Below are positions 17,961 to 27,740 of a DNA stretch of 64,000 nucleotides, one piece after another. The DNA is from CAWJMN01 sp963844055. Its GTDB lineage: Bacteria; Planctomycetota; Planctomycetia; Pirellulales; Pirellulaceae. A program made the position numbers and the translations under genes. How positions within the stretch are numbered: position 1 is the first letter of the stretch; the number at the start of each line of letters is the position of its first letter. The stretch spans positions 2,170,001-2,234,000 of the forward strand of contig CAWJMN010000002.1 of assembly GCA_963844055.1 (NCBI GenBank), written 5' to 3'. The notes below the pieces were generated by a model, which had not been told where the DNA came from, did not search any database, and saw nothing but the letters and a program-made list of their open reading frames with translations.

Positions 17961-19184
17961 ATGCCGTCTTACTCTTGCTATTTGCAATGGCTAGGGCGAC
18001 TGTCTTGGACAGGCTGCCTCCTACTAAGCAGTTGTTGGGCTAATAGCCATGCGGCCGAGGAGCCAGCTCCTCCCGCGAGTGCGGAGCAGATTCAAACCTG
18101 GGCCGATCAACTCGATAGCGCCAACTTTGCCGAGCGTGAAGATGCAACGATTGCCTTGGTGAAGCAAGGGGCTGCGGCAATTGGTCCAGTGGCCCAGCAG
18201 CTTTCTTCCCCCAGCTTAGAAGCAACCTCCCGCGCGCTCCATATTCTGCAAGAGCTAGCGCAGGTCGATAATCTAGACACACAAGCGGCCGCACGCGATG
18301 CGATTGTGGCTGCCGCACAAGAGGCGGGCCCGATGTCGCGGCGATTTGCCGTGGCGATTGCCGCGCTCAATCAAAAGCGATCGGCCAAGGCACTGCTCGA
18401 CCTTGAACGACTGGGCGCCCGGATTGAACGGCGGACCGAACTGTTTGTGGCCGGGGTTCCCAACTTTGCCATTCAAGGGATTCCCAATGCAGCGAACTTT
18501 GGCATCGCGCTGCAGCTCGGCTCAGACTTCAAAGGAACCATCGGTGACTTGCGCCGGCTGGAGTGGCTAGAAAATGTTAGCCAGCTGGAGTTGTCGGGCG
18601 AAAAGGTGACCGATGCGATGGTGGCTATGGCGGTCAAAGTACCGGGCCTGGTTAGCCTGCACTTGTATGACACCGTGCAAGTGACCGATCAAGGCTTGGC
18701 CGTTTTGCCGGAAGCGAAATCGCTGCGTGAGCTGGGGCTGTACTACATGCCAGCAACGGATGCCGCGGTTCCTTCGATTTCCAAAATCATCAGCCTGAAC
18801 GAGCTAAAGCTGTACGGAACCCAGATCACTGCCGAGAAGAAGGTCGAACTGGTTGCCTCGCTGATGGCGGTGCGCATCGACTATCGCCGCGGCGCCTTCT
18901 TGGGTGTTGGTGGACTTTCCAGCGAGAATGAACTTGTCGTCAACATCGTCCACGAAGGAAGCCCAGCCGAAAAAGCAGGTTTACAGCCAGGCGATGTGCT
19001 GCTCACGTTTGAAGGAAAGCCACTGGATCAGTTTGATACGCTGACCAAGCACATCTCGGAGCATAAGCCGGCCGACAAGGTGAAGATCGAAGTGCGTCGC
19101 AGTGGGCAGGTCGATCCAATTGCGATCGAGGTCACGCTGGGACGCTGGGAACAGCGGCTCTCGGTTAGCAACCAGCGCCGCTAG
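17961..19184 (+). CDS. Secreted protein with leucine-rich repeats and PDZ domain
   Basis: A textbook AAGGAGG lies 7 nt before the ATG at 17961, which settles the start against a long upstream extension. The 407-residue protein has a signal peptide or lipoprotein-like N-terminus (LSWTGCLLLSSCWANSHA). A helical HEAT-like segment covers about 45-150, and LRR-like units (LENVSQLELSGEKVTD, LVSLHLYDTVQVTD, LRELGLYYMPATD) cover about 195-295. A PDZ domain (VHEGSPAEKAGLQPGDVLLTF) lies at about 320-395. It probably acts as a periplasmic binding or scaffolding protein; no protease domain is present. It follows the sulfite reductase gene by 37 bp and may be co-transcribed, although no functional link is evident. 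Confidence 0.8.
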   Translation: MPSYSCYLQWLGRLSWTGCLLLSSCWANSHAAEEPAPPASAEQIQTWADQLDSANFAEREDATIALVKQGAAAIGPVAQQLSSPSLEATSRALHILQELAQVDNLDTQAAARDAIVAAAQEAGPMSRRFAVAIAALNQKRSAKALLDLERLGARIERRTELFVAGVPNFAIQGIPNAANFGIALQLGSDFKGTIGDLRRLEWLENVSQLELSGEKVTDAMVAMAVKVPGLVSLHLYDTVQVTDQGLAVLPEAKSLRELGLYYMPATDAAVPSISKIISLNELKLYGTQITAEKKVELVASLMAVRIDYRRGAFLGVGGLSSENELVVNIVHEGSPAEKAGLQPGDVLLTFEGKPLDQFDTLTKHISEHKPADKVKIEVRRSGQVDPIAIEVTLGRWEQRLSVSNQRR

Positions 19185-19205
19185 TTGGTAAGCATCGTCT
19201 GCGAC

Positions 19206-20111
19206 TTAGATCCGCGGACGAAAGATCACCGGAAGTAGTTCAACGGTGCGGATTGATCGCCCATTCTTTTTCGCGGGCTGAGCACGCCACGCTTCGACCG
19301 CTTTTTTGGCCGCACTGTCAAGGATTGCAAAGCCGCTGCTGGTTTCAATCTTGGCTTCTACAACGGAGCCCGTTTCATCAATCGTGATACGCAGTAGCAC
19401 GGTGCCATGCCAGCCGTTTTGCTGCGCGAGGGCTGGGTATTCCGGCGGAACATTGCCCGAGAAGACGGGACGTTCCATCTTTTCAAAGCCCGTCGCGATC
19501 GGTGGGATCGCGGGACTTGCAATGCTAGGGGGAGCCGCTGGTGCTCGGCGAGGTGTAACTGCTGCAACCGGCTCAGCAGGTTGCAACGAAGGAGGCGATG
19601 AAGGTGTAGGCTCTGCGCGAGAGGGCTCCGCAGCGACGACGCCTTCTTGCGTCGCTACTTCCATCGCTTCGACCGCTTCGAGCGGAGGTGGCTCATCGGT
19701 TTGCTTTTCGGGCTGTGTGGTGGTTTCGCTAATCGTGGTCGCAACGTGTAGCGGCGAGGCGTCAACCGGAACGGCTGCGGCAGGTTCAGATGGAGCCGGC
19801 TGGGGTGCGACCTCAATCGCCACATCATCGATGGGCGGTTCCGCAGGAGCTTCGGCCGGGCTCGACGGGGCGCTAGAAAGCTGGATGACGATCACGCCCG
19901 AACGGCCCGCAAGATCTGCCTCTTGATCGAGTTGCTTTTGAACGTACCACGATCCAACCATGAACGCACCAATCCCACAGGCGTGCACGAGCACGGAGGA
20001 TTTCAGCGAGATCAGGGCCGTTGTCCAGGGACATCGCGGCAATCGAAACCAGGAAGAGACCAACGAACGCTTGCTCCCAATTGACTGAGTGTGGAACTGC
20101 CGCCGTGGCAA
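19206..20111 (-). CDS. tonB: TonB energy-transducing protein
   Basis: The 301-residue protein has one N-terminal transmembrane anchor (SVLVHACGIGAFMVGSWYV near 40-58). A long Pro/Glu/Ala-rich periplasmic spacer runs to about 210. The C-terminal TonB domain includes PPEYPALAQQNGWHGTVLLRI and SSGFAILDSAAKKAVEAW. It would pass proton-motive energy from ExbB-ExbD to outer-membrane receptors. It is divergent from a TonB-dependent receptor at 20454, the expected client. ExbB and ExbD genes are not in the window. The cytoplasmic N-terminal tail before the anchor is longer than usual, so the true start may be an internal codon. Confidence 0.88.
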   Translation of the reverse strand: MPRRQFHTQSIGSKRSLVSSWFRLPRCPWTTALISLKSSVLVHACGIGAFMVGSWYVQKQLDQEADLAGRSGVIVIQLSSAPSSPAEAPAEPPIDDVAIEVAPQPAPSEPAAAVPVDASPLHVATTISETTTQPEKQTDEPPPLEAVEAMEVATQEGVVAAEPSRAEPTPSSPPSLQPAEPVAAVTPRRAPAAPPSIASPAIPPIATGFEKMERPVFSGNVPPEYPALAQQNGWHGTVLLRITIDETGSVVEAKIETSSGFAILDSAAKKAVEAWRAQPAKKNGRSIRTVELLPVIFRPRI

Positions 20112-20331
20112 TGATTCCTAGGATGATTCATCGTACATCCAACGGGTAGACCTTTTCCTCCATCGGAACGTGTTCGCGGTCAAAATTCCACCACCGGGAT
20201 CGGTCAAAATCGTGCCAGCGTGGTGAAAAAATCGCCACGGCTTGAGAGAAAAACGAACGCCTTACGGAAATGGCACGTTTTTCGGCGTTTGGCTAACGCG
20301 CTAACCGTCAAATTCCGAACCTTTCTATCGG

Positions 20332-20419
20332 GTAAGGAACCAGAGGCTCCTTACTTAGGGTGGTTCTGCCAGAAACGCTAGCAAAGCGAGTTTCTGGTGA
20401 AGGCGAACCAGCCCCTAAG
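20332..20419 (+). ncRNA. Strongly folded 5' leader of TonB-dependent receptor (riboswitch-like)
   Basis: Two adjacent structures are seen. The first is a hairpin GTAAGGA/TCCTTAC (20332-20338 with 20348-20354). The second is a nested stack: CTTAGGG with CCCTAAG (20354-20360, 20413-20419), then GGTTC with GAACC (20362-20366, 20405-20409), then CCAGAAACGCT with AGCG-AG-TTTCTGG (20369-20379, 20385-20397). The leader ends about 35 nt before the start codon. TonB-dependent receptor genes are often under cobalamin or other riboswitch control, but the known cobalamin core was not found here. The class is unknown. Confidence 0.4.
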
Positions 20420-20453
20420 CATTGCAGGTTCTTTACAAGGTTTTTGATAGGCG

Positions 20454-22780
20454 ATGAACATCCGCAAACCTTTTCCTGGCCATCGCATTGGCTCCCTTGG
20501 GGGCATGCTGATTGGGCTGGCGCTACTTCATGGGGCAAACCTCTTTGCCCAGGAGAGCCTGCATATTGATGATGACGATGCGCCAACGGTTGAGGCGACC
20601 GCCTTCCAGCAAGAATCGGCCGAGCCGATGGGAACGCTGCCAGCGGTGGAAGTGCAGCCCAGTGACCTGCCCTCTTCGGTTGTGACCGGAGGCGAGATTG
20701 GCGAAGTTCCACAGTCCGGGGGACTGTTTGATTTACCCTTTAGCTACCCCTCGCTTTCGGATCAGTTGTTTGAAGGGGCAAGCTCGGGCGTACGCGGGCT
20801 GAATCGTTCGGTAGCCGACTTGCCCAACAATGCGACGATCATCGATCGCGCAACGATACAAGAGAAGCAAGCGCAGACGCTCATGCAAGCCTTGCAAAAT
20901 GAGACAGGTGTGCTGGTGCAGCAAACCGGGCGTGGCCAGTCTTCGATCTTTATGCGCGGCGTGACTGGACAACAGGTGTTGATCTTGGTCGATGGCATTC
21001 GCGTGAACAATTCCACCTTGTCGCTGGCCCTAACCAGTACTCGGCTCTGTTTGATCCCGGCTCGATCGATCACATTGAAGTGATTCGCGGCTCGCAATCG
21101 ACGATGTGGGGTGGCGACGCGATTGGTGGCGTGGTGAATATTGTCACGCGTGGGGCGAACCCCAACCGGGGCAACTATACCGGCACGAACTTCCAGCAAA
21201 CGTTTAGCTCGGCCGACCTGGGCACCTATAGCCGTGCGAGCCTCGAAGGTTGGGTGGGACGCCAAGGGCTGTATGCAGGTGGCAGCTATTTAGATAATGA
21301 CAACTTGGATCGGGGCGGCGGCCTCGGGCGTCAGCCGGGAACCGAATATAGTCAGTACGCCTTTGACCTGAAGTACAACTTCTTAGTCAGCGATACCGAC
21401 CTGTTAACGGTGGTGATGCAACATTTTGAGCAGCAGGATGTGCCACGGAGTGATCGCTTTGATCCTTTTGTGAAGCAGAACATTCCCACCGCTGCCGCTC
21501 GTCCTACCTATTTTGATCCACAGCAGCGCGACTTGATTTATGCTCGTCTGCAGGGCGAAGGAATGAACGCCTTTTACGATACCTACGCGCACACGGTGTC
21601 GTGGCAGTTCAACAAAGAAGGAACGACCGAGCAGCAAGGGAATCAGCTGACCCGGGGTGAGTTCGACGTCAACACGTGGGGCTATACCATGACATTGACC
21701 AAAGACCTTGAGCACTTTGGCATCATCAGCTACGGCGGTGATTACTACAATGATGCGATTGACTCGGTGCGCTCACGCCGGGCGAACAATGCGGCCCCGT
21801 TTGTGCCCGTGGCCTCCGCCCAGTATCCCAACGATGCCACTTATGATCGTGGCGGCGTCTATGCAACCTGGGATTTGCAAGTCTCTCAGCGGCTGAACAT
21901 TTTGGCCGGCGGTCGCTACGAAAATGTGAACGCCCAAGCGACACCGCTGGTAACGCTTAACAATGTGGCCAATACGCCCTATCCGTTTGATCGCACCTAT
22001 CAGGCTTGGGTTGGCAATATCGGCATGACCTACAACCTGACCGATCAGACCAACGTCGTGGGCGGTATCTATCAAGGTTTCCGCGCACCTTCGATTGACG
22101 ACCTCACGGCCGACAAGACCTTCTTACAAAACGCACAGAACACACCCACCGTCGGTGCCCTTAGTGTTCAGCCGGAACATAGCCGGACGTATGAAGTCGG
22201 GCTGAAGCATGATGGCGAGCGTTTGCGTGGCGGCCTTTATCAATGGTGGATGAACATTGATGACTACATGACGCGCGTTCCCGATGCCAACAATGTCGTC
22301 GTGCTGGGAAACAGCAATGCTGCCTTGCATGGTACTGAGCTCAATGGCGAGTACTTGCTTGATCCACAGTGGAGCCTGTACGGCAACTTTTGGTACACCT
22401 GGGGCAATGACACCAACACGGGCGATGTCTTTCCACGAATTCCGCCCACCCAGGGAACGCTTGGCGCACGTTGGCGAGACGAAGCCCGCCTTACCTATGT
22501 CGATCTATATACCTGGATGGTCGATCAAGTGGAGGCCCGCCACTATCCACGCTCGCTCTTTAACAACTTGGGGCAATCGACCGATGCCCGCTTTCCTACC
22601 GGTGGCACAGCCGGCTATGCGACGCTTAACCTGCGGATGGGGCGGACCTTTGGCGAAACCCAGGCCCATCGGATTAGCACAACGTTTTACAACATCACCG
22701 ACAAGTACTATCGCGTGCTAGGTTCGGGCGTCGATGGCGAAGGGTTCAACGCCCTGATCACTTACGAGTACAAGCACTAG
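20454..22780 (+). CDS. TonB-dependent outer membrane receptor (one frameshift)
   Basis: About 775 residues after repair. The signal peptide (IGSLGGMLIGLALLHGANLFAQE) is followed by a plug domain (TIQEKQAQTLMQALQNETGVLVQQ, SIFMRGVTGQQVLILVDGIRVNN, VIRGSQSTMWGGDAIGGVVNIVTRG) and a long barrel. The C-terminus ends in YEYKH and lacks a terminal Phe or Trp. The frame breaks between RVNNST and GPNQYSALFD near 21025-21033. Adding one G to CTGGCCCT restores LSLGPNQYSALF, which keeps the usual plug spacing. It resembles BtuB/CirA-type receptors for cobalamin or siderophore-like ligands; the ligand is not known. It is divergent from tonB and preceded by a folded leader. Its stop overlaps that of the next gene by the shared bases CTAG. 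Confidence 0.85.
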
Positions 22781-23778
22781 TTCGAGCGGAATAGCTCGTG
22801 GCATTCGGTGCAGGCTTTGCCGATGACGGTGCCGGCCGAGCTGGCTGCGTCGAAGTTCTTTACCTTGCAAGCCTCGACAATGTCGCGCGAGGCTTTTTCG
22901 AGCGTCTTGCAAAAGGCCTTGTACTCGGCAGAGTCGGCGTCTTCCATCCCTTCCTTGGCGATGGCAGCGGCAATCGCTGCAAAGACTTCTGCCTCGCGCG
23001 AGATCTTCTCGACATTGGCGGTGAACTGCCCCTTGTCGTTCAGGGAAGGTTTGAGGCTTGGCTCAAAGACATCTTCCAGATACTGCATCAAAGGTCCACG
23101 ATCACAAACGGCCGCCCAGCTGGCCTTGGCGTCGGCCTCTTTGCCGCTGAACGGGTCACTACCGCCAACGAGGTCGGCCAGTTCGGTCTTGCGAAGCTTC
23201 GCTTCGGCAAAGACTTGGTCGGTACCCACCTTGGCATTGGCGGCCGTGCGTGAAAACGTGTCGCGGGCGGCAGCGGCCGACTTCTTCCAGCGCACATCCC
23301 CTTCGTACTCTCCCGCGATGGCAAACAGCATGGCCAGCATCGAGAAGTCGCGGCGGATGACGCGGTAGCCTTTTCCTTTGAAGTCGCTGGGGGTTGTGAT
23401 GGCGCCATCGACCTTTAGTTTGATCGCCTTGATTTCATCTTCGATCGTTTGGGCCGAGATCACCGCCGACCAACCCGTTCCAGCAGCACCACCAGCGCTA
23501 GCGGCCGGCGTGTTGCCCCCTGTAGGTGCGCCGGTCGTGGCGGCTACGCTCTTGCCAAGGTCGGCCGGACGTTCGCCAACGAGTGCTTCTTTGAAGGCAT
23601 CGGCAAAGAAGACGTCGGGCTCTGCAGCGAGCTTGGGAAGTTGCACGCGGCGAATCTTCTTGGGCCCTTTGGTTTGTGCCCAGACGGCCGAGTTGCCAAC
23701 ATACATCCCGAAGATGCAGGTCACCCCGAGGATTGCTACCAGCAGGGCGGTCAACTTTGCAAATCGCTTGCGAGACAT
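22777..23778 (-). CDS. Secreted c-type cytochrome, cytochrome c'/c-556-like
   Basis: The 333-residue protein has a signal or anchor helix (LTALLVAILGVTCIFGMYVG). A low-complexity Ala/Gly linker lies near 80-105, and a mostly helical body follows. A single heme-attachment motif CTECH sits near the C-terminus, the position typical of four-helix cytochrome c'. An internal stretch (FSMLAMLFAIAGEYEGDVRWKK) resembles helices around the heme in such proteins from planctomycetes. It probably acts as a periplasmic electron carrier or sensor. It converges on the receptor gene with overlapping stop codons, so antisense transcription is possible. Confidence 0.8.
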   Translation of the reverse strand: MSRKRFAKLTALLVAILGVTCIFGMYVGNSAVWAQTKGPKKIRRVQLPKLAAEPDVFFADAFKEALVGERPADLGKSVAATTGAPTGGNTPAASAGGAAGTGWSAVISAQTIEDEIKAIKLKVDGAITTPSDFKGKGYRVIRRDFSMLAMLFAIAGEYEGDVRWKKSAAAARDTFSRTAANAKVGTDQVFAEAKLRKTELADLVGGSDPFSGKEADAKASWAAVCDRGPLMQYLEDVFEPSLKPSLNDKGQFTANVEKISREAEVFAAIAAAIAKEGMEDADSAEYKAFCKTLEKASRDIVEACKVKNFDAASSAGTVIGKACTECHELFRSN

Positions 23779-24496
23779 TGCGTAAACCCTTCGCAGGGCA
23801 CCTTGGAGAGCTATCGAAAAACGACTGACCAGATTATCTACGGAAACTTGTCATGCATTCTTCGTAGGGTGGGTCGAGCCGCAGGCAATGACTCTCCATG
23901 TTTGAACGGCCAAAGGGGATTGGTCGTCCTACACTTTTCGAGAAGTTCGCATGATCGTTTTGTTCAGGCCCAACTAGCCTTCGGCGCTGGTGGGTCATCG
24001 CGGCGTTGCCGCTCGACGCCACCCTACAAAGGCACGAAACGGAATCGCTGGGAGGCACTACTTCAGTATGGCTTTTTACGGGGGCTCATGCAATTGGCAT
24101 TTTTCCTCTACAAAACGGCAGGGGTGGCACGTACCTGGAGACGCAGGCAAAGGTCGTGGCCTTAGAGGTTCCGCCAAAACTTCTTCAAGCCGCCGGCATT
24201 GGCGCTTTTCCCGGAACGATGGTTTTCGCCTGGAATTTGGAATAAAACTGACGGCCTTGTCTGGTGATCGACGAACGGGGAGTCTAACCTTGCCGTTTAC
24301 CGGGTAGCACAGAAGCTTGGTGGCGGCTGGGCAAATGCGAGGGCGTTTGTAAGCCTTCAACGGCGAAGGTGGCCGGGCCGGCGAACCTAGGCCAACTTAG
24401 GGAACTCACAAGTTTAGTACTAGCAAAGTCTTCGACGAAACGAAACCGATTCAAAAACGGCTCGACCTTGGGCCTTGGCTGGAATTAGAGCAAAGC
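23779..24496. other. Intergenic, no gene supported; inverted-repeat element inside
   Basis: The open frames here overlap in several phases and lack coding bias. The stretch holds the inverted-repeat element at 23864-24027. The last 130 bp, before the ankyrin-SUFU gene, contain no clear Shine-Dalgarno or promoter pair. Confidence 0.4.
23864..24027. mobile_element. MITE-like element with 20-bp imperfect terminal inverted repeats
   Basis: The left end GTAGGGTGGGTCGAGC and the right end, whose complement reads GTAGGGTGGCGTCGAGC, match along about 20 bp with one gap and one mismatch. The element is 164 bp and non-coding. An inner CATCGCGGCG/GTTGCCGCTC region may fold back. GTAGGGTGGGTC-type sequences recur in intergenic regions of many bacteria. 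No target-site duplication was established. Confidence 0.45.
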
Positions 24497-25706
24497 ATGG
24501 AATGGACGGAAGCGCAAACCAAAATTGGCAAGCGGTTCAACCTTGCCATCGAAGAAAACAAGACGAAAGTAGTTCGCGAGCTAGTGCAGAAGCACTCCTG
24601 GCTCGTTCGGGATTACGAATGGAATAATCGTTCTACCTGGATGCGAACTGTAGGGCTCGTTGGTCATGTGGCGATGGCGGAAACGCTGTTGGACCTGGGT
24701 TTCAATATTGATGCCTTGAGTCTGCCAGAAAAATCTTCTGCCTTGTCTCTCGCTATTGCCTTTAAGCATTGGGATTTAGTTTGTTTTCTATTGGCAAAAG
24801 GGGCTAACCCTAACCTGGGGCGGGCGATGGTGTCGGCGATCAATTGCGAGGTTCCCGCCAAGCGTTTAGAACTGGTGATGTTGCTGGTAAAACATGGCGC
24901 CGACGTCAACCAGGTATATGACTTCATGGGTGACAAAGACACGGTATTCACAGTTCTAGATTGGACTGAAAAAAGTTCCGATGTCTACGCCTATCTGAAA
25001 TCGGTGGGGGCCAAGCCCGCTTTCGAACTCAGAGGGAGTTCGAAAGATGTCGCAGCAACCGCTCCTGCCAAAAAAACGGCCGTCAAAAAGCGAGTTGGCG
25101 TTCCGACTGGGGAGCGGGAGGTGATCGACTATTTTCGTAAGGCCTTTGGGCCGGTCGATAAGAAAATTGTTAGCGAGGTGATTCCGACGGGGATTTCAGT
25201 AACGATCCATAGGATCAAGCCTTCCAAGGGGCGTCCGCACCTCACCTTATTTACAACCGGACTTTCGCAAGTCGCCATGCAGGTGCCTGCCGGCCAAGAG
25301 GAATATGCGCTGGCCGAGCTTTTCATTCAGCTACCCTACGACTGGAATGATGAGCAGCTTGGCAATCCAAAATGGAATTGGCCTTGGAAGTGGTTGCAAA
25401 AGGTGTCGCAGTATCCGCAGCAGAACCAGACTTGGCTGGGGGGGGCCGCTCACGATTGTGGCCAACGAAGAACCGCCCCGGCCGCTGGCCCCTCATACGA
25501 AGATGACGTCGCTGTTGCTTCTGGCCGAGAAGTCGTTCCAGCGAAAGGATGGCAAGGTGGTTCAGCTTTATCGGATGCTTCCACTATTCACAGAAGAGCG
25601 AGCGCTCGAACAGCGTGAAGGTGCCCTTGCTTTGATGCAGGCCCTTGACCGGAACAAGGTCCCCTTTGTTGTCGACATGGCCCGCAAGAGCATCGCCAAA
25701 AAGTAG
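24497..25706 (+). CDS. Ankyrin-repeat and SUFU-domain protein (one frameshift)
   Basis: About 402 residues after repair. Residues 20-180 contain ankyrin-like repeats (MAETLLDLGFNIDALSL, DLVCFLLAKGANPNL, LELVMLLVKHGADVNQ). A basic linker (KKTAVKKR) follows. From about 205 comes a Suppressor-of-fused (SUFU) domain: YFRKAFGPVDKKIVSEV, LTLFTTGLSQVAM, AELFIQLPYDWN. The frame breaks in a run of eight G at 25438-25445; seven G would give TWLGGPLTIVANEE and continuity to 25706. Bacterial SUFU and ankyrin proteins are both known immunity families of polymorphic toxin systems, so an immunity role is a reasonable inference. No toxin is adjacent. A damaged copy of its 3' part lies at 27272. Confidence 0.75.
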
Positions 25707-25748
25707 GCCGCCATGTGCTGGGGCGGCACGTTTTTGATCCGGCTTGGC

Positions 25749-25781
25749 CGGAAGAAATCGGCCGCGGGGTGAGGTAGGATA
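25749..25781 (+). repeat. Conserved upstream repeat, copy A
   Basis: A 33-nt sequence beginning CGGAAGAAATCGGCCGC, found again at 30539-30571 with one mismatch. Each copy ends 42-43 nt before the ATG of a paralogous gene. The fixed distance suggests a retained promoter or leader, not just duplication debris. Confidence 0.7.
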
Positions 25782-25824
25782 GTGACAGTCATCGTTGGCA
25801 GTAGTTTGGCGGCGGGTTCTTATC

Positions 25825-27204
25825 ATGTCCAAATCAATTCGCCGACTACGCAATGTAATTGTTGTTATGGTGATGTGCTGGACTGCCGTCGCCGTGTTTG
25901 CCGCGAGGCGTTTCTATGTAGATCTGCGGGATAGCAAGCGGGTTACGGCCAAGATTGATACGCTCCGCGCTACTAGCCTTCCCGTCGATAATGCAACGAT
26001 GGATAAGTGGTATCGTGATCATACCGATCCGGACCACATGGAAGCGTGGCTAAAAGTTCTTGAGACCCTTAGCTCTCGAACTTTTCGTGCACAATCCCGA
26101 GGCGTAGAAGGGTTTGATCGCAATGCCCGGGGCAATGCACGAACGGCCCATCAATGGCCAGGAGAGGCTGCTGCTCGAAAGTTGCTCGCGGAGACGACAG
26201 AATTGCGAGAAGAAATCCGACGCCTTGCCCAAACGCGAGTGCCGGTCCGATTTCCGATTGAGTTTCAATCGACGCGTACCAACCGAGGGCATATCCAGCC
26301 GCTAAGACAGGCTTCTCGATTGATTGCGCTGGAACTTAGTGCGGCCATCGCGGACAAAAATTCTGCGCAGATCGTTGCTGCTGTGCAAACCTTGCTTGAT
26401 CTGGCAGTGGTTCTTCGTCGAGAGTATTTCAACGTCCAACAACTTTCGAATATCGCGATTCGAGATTTGGCCTTTCATGCCTTAAAAGAGTCGCTGGAGC
26501 GCGACCTGCTCGCATCAAAAGAACTAGAACTTCTCTCGCAGAGTTTGCCGCAAGAGCCAGTGCCGTTTGATTATCTTCAAGAGATCGTCCAGGCTGAACG
26601 TGCGTTGCTGCTTCCCTTGTTCATAGAGCCGACAAGGCATTCTGAATCGAAGTTGAAAGAAGTTGTTTCTGGGGGAAAGCCCGTGACCGGTAAGGCCGCG
26701 CCTCAAGATGTGCTGCATTTTTTAGAGCAGATGGAAAAGTATGAATCCCTAGATGGCATTTCGATGACGGATGCGCTGGCACGGCAAAGTCGATTTGAAC
26801 AGCAGATGATGAAAGACATCCTAGCGACTGGCAAGGTGAGCCTTCGCGAGTGGCAAATGACAAAACAAGTGTTTCCTGCTTGGGGCTCTGTCCTCACGAC
26901 CTTGTGCCACGATCGCCAGCGATTGAACATGGTTTTGCACGGCATAGCGATTCGGCGTTATCAGGATCAGTTTGGCAAATTCCCCCAGGACTTGGCCGCA
27001 CTGAAAGACATTGGATTTAACGCCGATGACTATTTGCCCGTCGGGGGCAAACCCATGGGATACAAAATCGATGGGACCGATGTGATTTTATGGTCCAATC
27101 GCCCCGCCGTAGGCGAGCAAACGTCCCCTCAGCCTCCCATCATCGGCCCAGCAGGCACCGGCGATTTCCGACAGGACCAACTGCTGTGGAAAATGGTCCC
27201 CTAA
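25825..27204 (+). CDS. Membrane-anchored protein, paralog A of a three-gene family
   Basis: The start MSKSIRRLRN at 25825 aligns with the start of paralog C (MSKSNRRLRN), so the open extension to 25795 is not used. The 459-residue protein has one N-terminal transmembrane helix (NVIVVMVMCWTAVAVFAA) and a helical periplasmic body. Its C-terminal segment (VLHGIAIRRYQDQFGKFPQDLAALKD, then LPVGGKPMGYKIDG, VILWS) resembles the end of pseudopilin-like planctomycete proteins. The family is not recognised. It is roughly half identical to the gene at 32347 and less so to the gene at 30614. It directly follows the ankyrin-SUFU gene and may be co-transcribed or have its own leader repeat. Confidence 0.75.
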   Translation: MSKSIRRLRNVIVVMVMCWTAVAVFAARRFYVDLRDSKRVTAKIDTLRATSLPVDNATMDKWYRDHTDPDHMEAWLKVLETLSSRTFRAQSRGVEGFDRNARGNARTAHQWPGEAAARKLLAETTELREEIRRLAQTRVPVRFPIEFQSTRTNRGHIQPLRQASRLIALELSAAIADKNSAQIVAAVQTLLDLAVVLRREYFNVQQLSNIAIRDLAFHALKESLERDLLASKELELLSQSLPQEPVPFDYLQEIVQAERALLLPLFIEPTRHSESKLKEVVSGGKPVTGKAAPQDVLHFLEQMEKYESLDGISMTDALARQSRFEQQMMKDILATGKVSLREWQMTKQVFPAWGSVLTTLCHDRQRLNMVLHGIAIRRYQDQFGKFPQDLAALKDIGFNADDYLPVGGKPMGYKIDGTDVILWSNRPAVGEQTSPQPPIIGPAGTGDFRQDQLLWKMVP

Positions 27205-27271
27205 TGTGGCCGCAGGGTGATGTTGGGATGCGTTGGCGGGAATTGGCAAGACGCCATTTACGTGCCTGCAA

Positions 27272-27361
27272 GCCGAGAGGTCGTTACAGCGAAAAGTTGG
27301 CAAGGTGGTTCCACTTTGTCGGATGCTTCCACGATTCACAGAAGAGCGAGCGCTCGAACTG
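27272..27361 (+). pseudogene. Relic of the SUFU gene 3' part
   Basis: About 88 nt match the SUFU coding sequence at about 25522-25610 at roughly nine positions in ten, including AGAAGAGCGAGCGCTCGAAC. The similarity stops on both sides and the frame has no start. It lies just after paralog A, as the intact SUFU 3' end lies just before it. This implies a past tandem duplication of a unit made of SUFU plus paralog. Confidence 0.8.
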
Positions 27362-27740
27362 TTTGAAGGCTTGCCAAACGGGGGTGCTGTGTTTTGACCT
27401 AAGAGGGGCCTGTCTCAAGGTCCTCATCCATTTTCCTTTTTGACGAAAAGAGGAAGGGGGTGCATTTTTTACATAAGGTGCCCTTTTGAGTGCTGTTGGC
27501 ACAAATACACCGGGGGAATCCACAGTAAATAGACACTAACTCCTAATAGTCAGGCCGTCCTGCCGCCGCCAAATTTGATGGTACCAGTCGACCTACTTGT
27601 CTTGCGTACGTACCACCCGCAGAATACGTACTTTCCAGCATGTTCTCATGCTAAATCGATCGAGATTCTTGGATCATTCACTTTGACGAATGCCCCTCCC
27701 TTTCTCCAAGATGATCCACGTTAACGAAGAGGGAATGTAG
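27362..27740. other. Intergenic ahead of the kinase gene
   Basis: No gene is seen. It is more AT-rich than its surroundings. The kinase start is preceded by GAGGGAAT, a usable Shine-Dalgarno. No promoter could be fixed. Confidence 0.35.

Noticed and set aside
20332..20453. Cobalamin riboswitch before the TonB-dependent receptor
   Set aside because: The leader is folded, but I could not find the conserved B12-box or core sequence, so only an unclassified structured leader is reported.
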